Assembly (NCBI RefSeq): GCF_037381185.1
Contig: NZ_JARRQY010000015.1
Location: forward strand, 1 to 53,973
Direction of reading: 5' to 3'
Length of the DNA stretch: 53,973 bases
DNA from: Acidihalobacter_A sp037381185
Lineage (GTDB): Bacteria; Pseudomonadota; Gammaproteobacteria; DSM-5130; Acidihalobacteraceae
In this document: positions 15,887 through 24,412 of the stretch, piece after piece
Position numbering within the stretch: the first letter of the stretch is position 1
Layout: each line of letters starts with the position of its first letter
Made by a program: the position numbers and the translations under genes
Notes under the pieces: generated by a model
What the model was told of the DNA's origin: nothing
Databases searched by the model: none
Seen by the model: the letters and a program-made list of their open reading frames with translations, nothing else

Positions 15887-17764
15887 TCAGAACAAGCCCT
15901 TGAGGCTCTTCGGCAGGTTCTTCTGCAGATCCTGCTCGAGCTTCTCGCGCTGCTTGTCCAGTTCCTTCTGGACCTGCGCCTTGGCCGCCTCGCGCGCGAC
16001 GCTGGCCAGATCGACGTTGTAGCTCAGGGAATCGAAGGGCCCCTTGATCTGCAGCGGAATGACAGCGCCCTTGCCCTGCGCCTTGGCGAAACTCAGCACG
16101 TAGTCGACCTGGCGCTTGACCAAATCGGCGGTGCCGCTGCCGGTGGCCTTGAACTTGACCGCGTTGAGCAGCAGGTCGCGGTTGTCGATCACGCCGGACC
16201 GGACCTGTGCGGTAGCGGTCAGCGAAGCGAAACGGTTGTCCTTCCATTCGCCGGGCTTGGTCTGCTGCAGCGCGGCCATGAGCGTCTGGATGCGGTCGGC
16301 GAGCTGCGAGCGCTGGAACGCGCCGTCGGTGACTGCAAAGGCCAGTTGGCCGGCCAGGGCGCGCGTCAGCGCGTTGACCGTCTCGCCAGAGGTGCCCAGC
16401 TTGGCGCTCATCTTGGCCACGCCGGTCATATAGGCGTCGCCGGCATAGTCCTTGAGCAGATCGCCGAGCTGCACCTGCTGCAGGTTGGCGTCCACCGCGT
16501 ACTGCGGGCGGGCGCCACGTACGTTGAGCGAGGCGTTGGCCTTGAAGCCGCCGCCGTACAGCGAGGCGGACACCGGCGCCAGCTGCAGCAGGCCGTTGCG
16601 GGCCTTCAGCACCGCCTGCACGGCGCTCAGCTTGAGCTTCTGCGCCACCAGATGAGCGACGCTGATCTCGCCGTCGACGTGCAGCTTGCGCAACGCCGCC
16701 ACCGGCAGCGGAATCGGGGTGTTGCCGTTCATCGCCGGCTTGGCGGAGGCCTTGCCGCCGGCGGCCGGCGCCTTGCCGGACTCGGCCGCGCCACCCATGG
16801 TCGCCAGCAGGTGATCCAGGTTCAGCGAGGGCGAGTGCAGCTTGAACTGGATCGCCGGATTGGCGAACCCGCTCAGGCTCAGCGAACCATCGGCCTGGGT
16901 ATCGTTGACGCTGACCTTGAACGGGGCAAACCGGATCTGCCCACCCTTGGCCTCGCTGACGGCCAGATCGCCGCTCAAGGCGGCCTTCAGCTCGCCCTGG
17001 GGCAGACTGTCGCCCTTGGCGTCGGCCTTGAACACGATGTTCTTCAGGGCATAGCTGCCCTTTTCAAGATCGGCGCTGAGCTGGGCGGTCATCGTCGCGT
17101 CCACACCCACCGCGGGCTTGGCGTTCTCGACGTGGAAACTGAGCTTGAGCGGCGCCGACTGCCCCGGCGCGAGTCGGCCCACGCTGAGATCCAGCGGCGC
17201 CAGCACCACGTGGCTACCGTCGACACGATCGGTCCAGGACACGCGCGCCTTGCGTATCTCCACGCCGGCCACGGCCAGCGCGAAGGGCGCGCCGGCAGCC
17301 GCCGCGGCCGGGCTGGACTCGGCCTTCTGCGACACGCTGCCGGCCGCCTTGCCGCCAGCCGCACCGCCCAGCCCAGACCAGTTGGCCACGCCCTTGGCGT
17401 TGCGTTCCAGCGCCAGATCGAGCCCGTCGATCACTACCTTGTCGACCACCAGACGACGCTGCAGCAGCGGCAACAGCTCGACGTAGAGGCTGGCCTGGCC
17501 GATCCGAGCAAAAGGCTGTTCGCCAAAACCCGGCGGATTGCTCAGGCTGACGTCATTGAGACGCAGGCCGAGGCGCGGATAGATCGCCAGATGCATGTCT
17601 CCGGCTAAGGTGAGGGTTCGGCCTGTCTTGGCCTTGACCATCTCCTCGATGCGCCCCTTGTAGGAGTTCGGATCGAAGGTCGCCACGAAAACGGCGACAC
17701 CACCGACCACCAGCAGCACCAGGACTCCGAAAACCAGCAGCAGTCGTTTCAGCCATTTCATCAC
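15887..17764 (-). CDS. AsmA-family inner-membrane anchored protein
   Basis: A 625-residue protein with one N-terminal membrane anchor (LLLVFGVLVLLVVGGVAVFV), the AsmA N-terminal domain (FDPNSYKGRIEEMVKAKTGR; RLGLRLNDVSLSNPPGFG) and a beta-rich middle with low-complexity Ala/Gly linkers around residues 130-160 and 320-345. The C-terminal AsmA-like domain ends in a coiled coil (KAQVQKELDKQREKLEQDL). AsmA-like proteins are thought to bridge the periplasm and help lipid transport to the outer membrane. It heads the operon with the SRPBCC protein, mutY and yggX. Confidence 0.88.
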   Translation of the reverse strand: MMKWLKRLLLVFGVLVLLVVGGVAVFVATFDPNSYKGRIEEMVKAKTGRTLTLAGDMHLAIYPRLGLRLNDVSLSNPPGFGEQPFARIGQASLYVELLPLLQRRLVVDKVVIDGLDLALERNAKGVANWSGLGGAAGGKAAGSVSQKAESSPAAAAAGAPFALAVAGVEIRKARVSWTDRVDGSHVVLAPLDLSVGRLAPGQSAPLKLSFHVENAKPAVGVDATMTAQLSADLEKGSYALKNIVFKADAKGDSLPQGELKAALSGDLAVSEAKGGQIRFAPFKVSVNDTQADGSLSLSGFANPAIQFKLHSPSLNLDHLLATMGGAAESGKAPAAGGKASAKPAMNGNTPIPLPVAALRKLHVDGEISVAHLVAQKLKLSAVQAVLKARNGLLQLAPVSASLYGGGFKANASLNVRGARPQYAVDANLQQVQLGDLLKDYAGDAYMTGVAKMSAKLGTSGETVNALTRALAGQLAFAVTDGAFQRSQLADRIQTLMAALQQTKPGEWKDNRFASLTATAQVRSGVIDNRDLLLNAVKFKATGSGTADLVKRQVDYVLSFAKAQGKGAVIPLQIKGPFDSLSYNVDLASVAREAAKAQVQKELDKQREKLEQDLQKNLPKSLKGLF

Positions 17765-17890
17765 GCGGCTCCAGTAAATGGTCGATCAGGTGTGTATGGT
17801 AGCCTGCCTGCGCGCCCTGCGCAGCCGGCTGAGCCCCCACATGGAATATTGGGTACACTGGCCGTAAACATAATGGGGGAAACACCAGCC

Positions 17891-18976
17891 ATGAACGCAC
17901 GTCCCATCGAGGTCATGCGCCGTTTTCTTGGGGACGCTTCAAACCTCGGACGCCGCCTGCTGGGCGCCTACCACCCGCGCAGGTTCGCCGAACGCGGCCC
18001 TTGGCGCGCACTGCTGCTGATTCTTATCACGTTGACGGTGCTGCTGTTCGCCCTGGGCTGGTACTGGAGCCGCGAACCCGCACAGTTCGACGTGCAGGCC
18101 AACGCGCTGAAGATGGCCGGCGGCGACAAGTCCAAGCTGGTGACCGGCTACGTCACCACCGCCACGCTGATCCGCGTGGCGCAGACCCTGCTCGACAAAC
18201 CTGGCGGCTACATCAGCAACGACATCGCTCCGCCCGGCGTGTTCATGGACAACATGCCGAACTGGGAATACGGCGTGCTGACCCAGATCCGCGACCTGGC
18301 GCTGGCCATGCGCAACGACTTCAGCCGCTCGCAGTCGCAGTCGGCCGGCGACCGCGACCTGGACGACGCGCAGACGCAGTTCAACTTTCCGAACAACTCC
18401 TGGATGTTCCCCTCCTCGGAGCGTGAGTACGGCAAGGGCATCCGCGACCTGCAGCGCTATCTGGCCCGCCTGAGCAATCCCCAGCAGCCGGACGCCCAGT
18501 TCTACGCCCGCGCCGACAATCTGAACGCCTACCTCGGCCTGGTCGACAAACGCCTCGGCGCCATCGCGCAGCGCCTCGCCGCCAGCGTCGGCGAACAGCG
18601 CATCGACACTTCGCTGGCCGGCGACAGCGCCGCCCGCCAGGCCACTCCACGCGCCGCAATCCAGATTGCCAAAACGCCGTGGCTCAAGATCGACGACGTG
18701 TTCTACGAATCGCGCGGTTCGGCCTGGGCGCTGATCGAGTTCCTCAAGGCCCTGCAGATCGACTTCCACGACGTACTCGCCAAGAAGAACGCGCTGGTCA
18801 GCATGCAGCAGACCATCAACTATCTGCAGGGCACGCAGCAGCCGATCTGGAGTCCGATCATACTCAACGGCAGTGGTTTCGGCCTGTTGCCCAACTATTC
18901 GCTGGTCATGGCATCATACATCTCGCGCGCCGAGGCCGCCCTGATCGACCTGCGCAGCCTGCTCTCCCAGGGATAA
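17891..18976 (+). CDS. DUF2333 family membrane protein
   Basis: A 361-residue protein with a single transmembrane segment at about residues 37-55 (LLLILITLTVLLFALGWYW) and a long soluble part that contains GGYISNDIAPPGVFMDNMPN, the characteristic DUF2333 stretch. Function is unknown. The start at ATG 17891 has a GGGGGA site 11 bases upstream; an in-frame ATG at 17873 is an alternative. It is divergent from the AsmA-like gene. Confidence 0.85.
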   Translation: MNARPIEVMRRFLGDASNLGRRLLGAYHPRRFAERGPWRALLLILITLTVLLFALGWYWSREPAQFDVQANALKMAGGDKSKLVTGYVTTATLIRVAQTLLDKPGGYISNDIAPPGVFMDNMPNWEYGVLTQIRDLALAMRNDFSRSQSQSAGDRDLDDAQTQFNFPNNSWMFPSSEREYGKGIRDLQRYLARLSNPQQPDAQFYARADNLNAYLGLVDKRLGAIAQRLAASVGEQRIDTSLAGDSAARQATPRAAIQIAKTPWLKIDDVFYESRGSAWALIEFLKALQIDFHDVLAKKNALVSMQQTINYLQGTQQPIWSPIILNGSGFGLLPNYSLVMASYISRAEAALIDLRSLLSQG

Positions 18977-18980
18977 GGCA

Positions 18981-19439
18981 ATGCGTGGAAAAGAGTCTTC
19001 GACCTTCCGCCGCCTTCCGCACGTCCTGTGCATCGACGAAGGCAACAGCGACCGTTCGCAGATGGCCGAAGGCTACCTGCGGACGCTGGCCGGCGAATTC
19101 GTCGAGACGCGGTCCGCGGGCCTGCGCAACCAGCCGCTCAGCCGCATGACCGTGCAGGTCATGCAGGAGGACGGCGTCGACATCCGCCGGCAAAGCGAAA
19201 AACTGCTGTCGCGCGAACTGCTGCTGTGGGCGGACATCATCATCGTCATCAGCGGCCCGACGGAAACGCTGCATGCGCCGATTCCCAACAGCGCGGTGGA
19301 AAAGCGCTGGCTCATTTCCCCGCCCATAGACAGCGACGACGACTCCTCCACACCGTTCAGGCGCACCCGCGACGAGGTCAAGCGCCGCGTACAGCAATTC
19401 GTCAATGCCTTGAAACTGTCCCGACTGAGCACTTCATAA
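18981..19439 (+). CDS. LMW-phosphatase/ArsC-like protein lacking the catalytic cysteine
   Basis: A 152-residue protein with the fold signature of low-molecular-weight tyrosine phosphatases/arsenate reductases: VLCIDEGNSDRSQMAEGYLR corresponds to the family's VLFLCTGNSARSQMAEGLLR. The nucleophilic Cys position is Asp here and Thr is Glu, while the Asn, Ser, Arg and Ser of the loop are kept. The C-terminal FRRTRDEVKRRVQQFV also fits the family, but the usual general-acid Asp motif is replaced by PPIDSDDDSST. It is presumably not an active phosphatase and may bind a ligand or partner. It starts five bases after the DUF2333 gene. Confidence 0.75.
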   Translation: MRGKESSTFRRLPHVLCIDEGNSDRSQMAEGYLRTLAGEFVETRSAGLRNQPLSRMTVQVMQEDGVDIRRQSEKLLSRELLLWADIIIVISGPTETLHAPIPNSAVEKRWLISPPIDSDDDSSTPFRRTRDEVKRRVQQFVNALKLSRLSTS

Positions 19440-19469
19440 GAGAGCGAGGCGCTCGACGCCGGCTATCGG

Positions 19470-19874
19470 TCAGTGCTGCGCCCCGGCCGCACCGAAACGC
19501 TCCTGCAGATAGGCGATGATGTCGTCGGATTCGTACATCCAGCGCACGCTGCCGTCCGCTTCGGCGATACGCAGGCACGGCACCTTGATCTCGCCACCGC
19601 CCTGCAGCAGTTCCTCGCGCCGCGCAACGTCACGCTGTGTGTCGCGCAGCTCGATCGGCAGCGACAGGCGCGTGATAGCGCGCCGCGTCTTGATGCAGAA
19701 CGGGCAGGCCTGATAGTGGTACAGAGCCAGGCTCCCGACCGCCTCGTTGACCCGCGCCTGCTCCTCGGCGGAGTGCTCGATGCCGGCCGGCGTGGTCAAA
19801 CGGTCGCCCAGCACCATCAGCGGCGACAGGACGACTCGAACGGTTCTGAAGAAAAGCCGGATCAAGGGTTTCAT
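19470..19874 (-). CDS. membrane-associated glutaredoxin/GST-N-like protein
   Basis: A 134-residue protein. Residues 1-25 form a hydrophobic/amphipathic N-terminal helix, and residues 45-130 form a thioredoxin fold of glutaredoxin/GST-N type with the CPFC motif (YHYQACPFCIKTRRAI) and the cis-proline region KVPCLRI. It probably reduces disulfides or glutathione mixed disulfides near the membrane. The start MKPLIRLFF at 19874 is chosen because residues further upstream are not family-like. Confidence 0.8.
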   Translation of the reverse strand: MKPLIRLFFRTVRVVLSPLMVLGDRLTTPAGIEHSAEEQARVNEAVGSLALYHYQACPFCIKTRRAITRLSLPIELRDTQRDVARREELLQGGGEIKVPCLRIAEADGSVRWMYESDDIIAYLQERFGAAGAQH

Positions 19875-19986
19875 GCTGGCTGGAGCCTGTTTGCGGGGAT
19901 TGGGCGCCGTAGTGTAGCAATCCCCGCGGCAAACCACATTGCCGCAGCGGCAGACTAAACTTCCGCACTCCCCCTGCCATACGACA

Positions 19987-21195
19987 ATGCCCGAAATCGA
20001 GTCCATTAGCCTGCTTCAGGCCCGCCGCCTGGCCCTCACCGCACAGGGCTTCGGCCGCCGACGGCCGGCGCAGGTGCGCCACTGGCACCTGCGCGAACTG
20101 ACCGAACGGCTCGGCGTAGTACAGATCGACTCGGTCAACGCGCTGGTGCGCTCGCATTACCTGCCAGCGTTTTCCCGGCTCGGGCACTATGCGCCCGGCG
20201 CTCTGGAGGACCTGGCCTGGGGCCGGCGCAAGCGCCGCGCGCTGTTCGAATACTGGGGCCACGAGGCCTCGCTGCTGCCACTGGAGCTTTACCCGCTGCT
20301 GCGCTGGCGCATGCGCCGAGCGGCACAGGGCAAGGGCATCTACCGGCGCCTGGCCGAGTTCGGCCGCGAGCAGCGGCCGGTGATCGAACGCGTACTGGCG
20401 GCCATACGCGAACGCGGGGCGCTGAGCGCCGGCAGCCTCAACACGCGCCGGGAAAAAGCCGGCCCGTGGTGGGACTGGAGCGCGGAGAAACACGCGCTGG
20501 AATGGCTGTTCGCCGCCGGCGAGGTGACCGTGGCCACCCGGCGCGGCTTCGAGCGCATCTACGACCTGCCGGAACACGTGCTGCCGGCCGAACTGCTCGA
20601 CCGGCCCGAACTCGAGGAAAGCGAAGCGCAGAGGCGCCTGCTGCTGCGCTCGGCCGAAGCGCTGGGCGTCGCCATCGAGCAGGATCTGCGCGACTACTAC
20701 CGGCTGGAGGCGCCGGACTGCCGGGCGCGGCTGAACGAACTGGTCGAAGCCGGCGAGCTGACGCCCGTACGCGTACAGGGCTGGAAGCAGACCGCCTACT
20801 GCCGCCAGACGCCCAAATCCAGACGCAGAGTCGAAGCCGGCACCCTGCTCTCGCCCTTCGACTCGCTGATCTGGGCCCGCGAGCGCACGGAGCGCCTGTT
20901 CGGCTTCCGCTACCGCCTGGAGATCTACACGCCGGCGCAGCAGCGTACCTACGGCTACTACGTGCTGCCTTTCCTGCATGGCGAGCGGCTGGCGGGCCGC
21001 GTCGACCTGCGCAGCGAGCGCCGCCACGGACGCCTGGCGGTGCACGCCGTACACGCCGAAGTTCCCGGCCTGGACGACGAGACGCTGGCCGCGCTGGCGC
21101 TGCAGCTCAGGGAACTGGCGGACTGGCTGGAGCTGACGGACATCGCGCTGCACTGCACCTCGGCAGAAGCGGCGCGGCTGCGCGCCTGGCTGTAG
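19987..21195 (+). CDS. YcaQ/AlkX-family DNA crosslink glycosylase (HTH_42)
   Basis: A 402-residue protein of the winged-helix HTH_42 family. Its conserved regions are LGVVQIDSVNALVRSHYLP, carrying the catalytic QxD pair (QID), and TLLSPFDSLIWARERTERLF. Members unhook interstrand crosslinks and excise N7-alkylguanines. The start at ATG 19987 removes 16 non-family codons. Confidence 0.9.
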   Translation: MPEIESISLLQARRLALTAQGFGRRRPAQVRHWHLRELTERLGVVQIDSVNALVRSHYLPAFSRLGHYAPGALEDLAWGRRKRRALFEYWGHEASLLPLELYPLLRWRMRRAAQGKGIYRRLAEFGREQRPVIERVLAAIRERGALSAGSLNTRREKAGPWWDWSAEKHALEWLFAAGEVTVATRRGFERIYDLPEHVLPAELLDRPELEESEAQRRLLLRSAEALGVAIEQDLRDYYRLEAPDCRARLNELVEAGELTPVRVQGWKQTAYCRQTPKSRRRVEAGTLLSPFDSLIWARERTERLFGFRYRLEIYTPAQQRTYGYYVLPFLHGERLAGRVDLRSERRHGRLAVHAVHAEVPGLDDETLAALALQLRELADWLELTDIALHCTSAEAARLRAWL

Positions 21196-21208
21196 CGAGC
21201 GCCGCCCC

Positions 21209-21925
21209 TCAGTTTCCGGAGGACGACTCCGCCGACGCCTGCAGACGCATGGCCTCCTGCCACAAGCGGCGCGGCACATGCGCCTGCAGACGCTGGACCA
21301 ACACCTCGATCATCTCCGCCGTGATCTCATGATCGACGAAGGGCAGCACGTCGGCCGTCACGTCACCCTCGCGCGCGACGATGTATTCGGCTGCGGTAAC
21401 GGTGTAGCCGTACGGGATCACCGGATCGCTCTTGCCGTGCAGCAGATACAGGGTCACGGCATCGTCGACCGGCTCCGGCAGGTGCACGAAGCGCCCGGCC
21501 AGGGAAGCCACGCGCGCGGCGGGGCGGGGCGCCTCGTGAGTCGACTCCAGGGCCATGATCGCGCCCTGCGAAAAACCGACCAGCGCAGTACGCTCGGCAT
21601 CCGTGTCCGTGGCCTGCTGCCAATGGCGCACGGTCTGCAGAAACGCCGGCATCGCCTCGGCGATGCGCGCCGGCCGGTTCTCCTCGGTCGCGCCGCGGAG
21701 CGAATACCACTGGTAGCCGCTCCCCTGATCCGAGGGCAACGGCGCACATACGCTGACGACGCAGGCCTGCGGATACGCGGCCGCCAGACGCTCACCGAGC
21801 GGCGCCATGTCCTGCGGCGTCCCACCGACGCCATGGAACAGCAACATGAGTTGCGCAGCAGCGCCTTCGGGGCATGCCACGACAATGGATTCGTTCAGGG
21901 TGGTTGAGGAAAGACCTTCGTTCAT
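21209..21925 (-). CDS. YpfH-type serine esterase
   Basis: A 238-residue alpha/beta hydrolase with the oxyanion region LLFHGVGGTPQDM, the nucleophile elbow GFSQGAIMALES, the acid in LHGKSDPVIPYG and the His in PFVDHEI. This matches the YpfH carboxylesterase/phospholipase family along its length. The start could be ATG 21925, 21943 or 21964; 21925 gives the family-like N-terminus. It converges with the YcaQ-like gene. Confidence 0.85.
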   Translation of the reverse strand: MNEGLSSTTLNESIVVACPEGAAAQLMLLFHGVGGTPQDMAPLGERLAAAYPQACVVSVCAPLPSDQGSGYQWYSLRGATEENRPARIAEAMPAFLQTVRHWQQATDTDAERTALVGFSQGAIMALESTHEAPRPAARVASLAGRFVHLPEPVDDAVTLYLLHGKSDPVIPYGYTVTAAEYIVAREGDVTADVLPFVDHEITAEMIEVLVQRLQAHVPRRLWQEAMRLQASAESSSGN

Positions 21926-22301
21926 CACAGACTCGCTTTGCATATCGTTCGAACATTGAGACATCATCGTTACTACAACACATCGCCGAACTTCGGCGAG
22001 AGCAATTATTCGCAGGACTCCGTCGAAAAATCGGACCGAAGCCCGATCACTTCCGCCGCGAGCCGAACGCCGTAGAGTCCGTCCTATGGAATCCTTAGGC
22101 CACTTTCTCCTCACACGCAGCGCACCTGTCGGTGCCCGAGCCGTGTGCGTGGCCGTCAAAGCGAAAAAACAGCTGCTCATCTGACCGGGGCGCCGTTCCG
22201 TCAGATGAGTGACGGAGCGGCCTTGCGGTAAGCAATACTCCCCCAGCGCTTTCCTTCACCTCTGCACGGCATTGATGCGGTCGATGTTATGGAGGTGATT
22301 C
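21926..22301. other. divergent intergenic region between ypfH-like and DHDPS-like genes
   Basis: 376 bases without a credible gene. It presumably holds both divergent promoters and contains the overlapping hairpins at 22176-22221. A GGAGGTGATTC ribosome-binding site for the downstream gene ends just before 22302. Confidence 0.5.
22176..22221 (+). promoter_or_regulatory. two mutually exclusive hairpins in a leader
   Basis: Hairpin 1 pairs CTCATCTGAC (22176-22185) with GTCAGATGAG (22200-22209), 10 perfect base pairs. Hairpin 2 pairs GCCGTTCCGTCA (22192-22203) with TGACGGAGCGGC (22210-22221), 12 pairs including one G-U. The arms overlap at 22200-22209, so both cannot form together, as in attenuators or riboswitch expression platforms. 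No T-run follows. The effect on the gene 80 bases downstream is inference. Confidence 0.5.
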
Positions 22302-23235
22302 ATGTCGGTTTTTTCCGGAATCTGGATTCCGCTGATCACGCCCTTCTCAGACGGGGCGGTCGATCACGCGGCCCTGCGCACGCTGGTGAAGATATATGCC
22401 GACGCGGGGGTAGCCGGCCTGGTGGCGCTCGGCACCACCGGCGAGCCGGCGGCCCTGAATGCCGATGAAAGGCGGGCCGTGCTGGAAACGGTGCTCGAAG
22501 CGAGCCGGCGAGCTTCCCGTCATCGTCGGCCTCGCGGACGAGAACGTAGCGCATCTGCACGCCGCGCTGGAGCGGGTCAACGCGCTGCCGGTCGCGGGCG
22601 TCCTGACGCCGGCGCCGTATTACGTCAGGCCGTCGCAAGCGGCTCTCGTTCGCCATTTCCTCGACCTGGCCGACGCCAGCGCCAGGCCGCTGGTGATCTA
22701 CGACATCCCCTACCGGACCGGCGTGCAGCTCGAGCTGCAGACCCTGCTGGCCCTGGCCGCCCACCCCCGCATCCAGGCGGTGAAGGACTGCGCCGGCTCG
22801 CAGGAACAGACCCTGGCTCTGATACTGGACGGCCGGCTGCGCGTCCTGGCCGGCGACGACATCAACATCCTCTCGACGCTGTGCCTCGGCGGCAGCGGCG
22901 CGATCGCGGCTTCCGCGCATGTCGCCCCGCCGGAATACGTCGGTGTCTGCCGGGCCATTGCCGATGGACGGCTGGCCGAGGCACGTACGCGCTTCCACAC
23001 TCTGGTGCCGGCCATCACGGCCCTGTTTTCAGAGCCGAACCCGGCGCCGGTCAAGGCCGCTCTCGCGGACGCGGGCTTGATCCGCAACGAATTGCGCCCG
23101 CCGATGATGCCGACAAGTGCGCAGTTCTACGCCGGCTGGCAGACGCTCAGGCCAAGCCTGCCGCCCCTGCTCCGCGCTCAGTTCGAACCGGGCGCGACGT
23201 CCGCATCGGGATCGTTACCGAACAGTTCGCCCTGA
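22302..23235 (+). pseudogene. DHDPS/NAL-family aldolase, frameshifted
   Basis: The first frame reads SGIWIPLITPFSDGAVDHAA, GTTGEPAAL and VLETVLEA up to about 22502. The family sequence continues one base later in the next frame as AGELPVIVGLADENV, YDIPYRTGVQ (catalytic Tyr), IQAVKDCAGS (Schiff-base Lys) and onwards to a stop at 23235. Correcting one base gives about 310 residues, the normal size. It belongs to the dihydrodipicolinate synthase/N-acetylneuraminate lyase superfamily but has GEPAAL rather than GESPTL, so it is a paralogue with unknown substrate, not dapA. Its 3' end overlaps the convergent ogt gene by 58 bases. A sequencing error at 22500-22505 is possible. Confidence 0.85.
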
Positions 23236-23768
23236 CCGCTCAGCCGCGCCGCTTCGATCGCCAGCAGCCGCCGCTTGGTGACGACCCCTCCGGGCGCGGA
23301 AAAACCGCCGTCCTTGCCTCCCGCGGCGAGCACCCGGTGACAGGGCACGACCAGCGGAAACGGGTTGCGTCCCAGCGCCTGCCCCACGGCGCGCACCGCG
23401 CCGGGCTGGCCCAACTGCGCCGCCACCTCGCCGTAGGTCAGCGTGGCGCCGGCCGGAATGGCGCGGGTCGCCTCGTAGACCCTGCGCTCGAACGCCGACA
23501 CGCGTTCCATATCGAGTTCGGCGAACGCCAGGTCGCTGTCCTCGCCGCGCAACAGCACGACCAGCGCATCGACCACCGCCCGCACCTCGGACGGCGGCGA
23601 CGCCTCGTGCGCCGAGGGCAATGCCGCAAGAATGCGCCCGCGCGTTTGCAGCTCGTCCGCTTCGGGCAGCCACACGCCGACGATGCCATCGCCGCCCCAG
23701 GCGATACCACAGCTGCCGATCTCGGTGGGGAAAAGCGTGAAGCCGGTCACCATGTCGTCGTTCGCCAT
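23178..23768 (-). CDS. ogt: methylated-DNA-[protein]-cysteine S-methyltransferase
   Basis: A 196-residue protein with the active-site motif NPFPLVVPCHRVLA, the helix-turn-helix RAVGQALGRNP region and GGFSAPGGVVTKRRLLAIE. It transfers the methyl group from O6-methylguanine to its own cysteine. The N-terminal half is the usual ribonuclease-like domain. A second start (MVTGF) lies five residues downstream. Confidence 0.93.
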   Translation of the reverse strand: MANDDMVTGFTLFPTEIGSCGIAWGGDGIVGVWLPEADELQTRGRILAALPSAHEASPPSEVRAVVDALVVLLRGEDSDLAFAELDMERVSAFERRVYEATRAIPAGATLTYGEVAAQLGQPGAVRAVGQALGRNPFPLVVPCHRVLAAGGKDGGFSAPGGVVTKRRLLAIEAARLSGQGELFGNDPDADVAPGSN

Positions 23769-23797
23769 ACGCTCGCCCCATCCTCCTGCGCGGCCCG

Positions 23798-24280
23798 CTA
23801 CCGTCCCAGATGGTTCAGCGGTAGCGGGCTGGCCGGCTTGACCGTCCGGATGGCGAAATTGCTGCGGATGTCGCTGACACCGGGCAGCTTGAGCAGCGTA
23901 CCGGTCAGAAAGCGCTCGTAGTCCTTCAGATCGGGCACCACCACCTGCAGCAGAAAATCCGATTCACCGGACACCAGATGAGCCGACACGACTTCCGGCA
24001 ACTCGGACGCCGCAGCGCAAAACGCCTCGGCCTGCTCGTCGCGATGCCGCTCGACCTTGACGTTGACGAACACCGTCAGCCCCAGGCCGATGCGATCACG
24101 GTCCAGCCTGGCCCCATAGCCCTGAATCGCCCCCGACTCTTCCAGCATCCGCACCCGGCGCAGGCAGGGGGAGGGCGAAAGACCGATCCTGTCGGCCAGC
24201 TCGATGTTGCTCAGGCGCCCATCCCGCTGCAGCAGCTCCAGAATCCTCCTGTCATATCCATCCATCTTTGGATTTGGCAT
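23798..24280 (-). CDS. Lrp/AsnC-family transcriptional regulator
   Basis: A 160-residue regulator: helix-turn-helix at residues 8-55 (LLQRDGRLSNIELADRIGLS) and a RAM ligand-binding domain (LGLTVFVNVKVERH; SGESDFLLQVVV). It is divergent from a LysE-type exporter gene, a common pairing in which the regulator senses an amino acid and induces its export. The start is taken as ATG 24280; ATG 24265 (MDGYDRR) also fits and would leave the operator half-site outside the coding region. Confidence 0.92.
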   Translation of the reverse strand: MPNPKMDGYDRRILELLQRDGRLSNIELADRIGLSPSPCLRRVRMLEESGAIQGYGARLDRDRIGLGLTVFVNVKVERHRDEQAEAFCAAASELPEVVSAHLVSGESDFLLQVVVPDLKDYERFLTGTLLKLPGVSDIRSNFAIRTVKPASPLPLNHLGR

Positions 24281-24361
24281 AACCAACTCGTAAAATTCCT
24301 GTTTCCGACAACATATGCCAATTTAATGTAATTTAATAGCTCATTTGGCAAGCACCCACTA
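24274..24361. promoter_or_regulatory. candidate Lrp-type operator repeats
   Basis: TTGGCATA (24274-24281) and its exact complement TATGCCAA (24314-24321) lie 40 bases apart centre to centre, about four helical turns, and a third half-site TTTGGCA occurs at 24354-24360. They fill the AT-rich gap between the divergent regulator and exporter genes. Binding by the adjacent Lrp-like protein is an inference. Confidence 0.55.
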
Positions 24362-24412
24362 CGGCCCTCAGCGCTAGAATCCGCTCTTGTACCTACCGAG
24401 CGAAAGAGAACG

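Noticed and set aside
15857..17608. 583-codon open frame on the plus strand
   Set aside because: Antisense to the AsmA-like gene, composition Arg/Gly/Gln-rich, no start signal.
22504..23921. Long continuation of the first DHDPS frame past the frameshift
   Set aside because: After 22502 it is Arg/Pro-rich and antisense or off-frame; the family sequence continues in the other frame.
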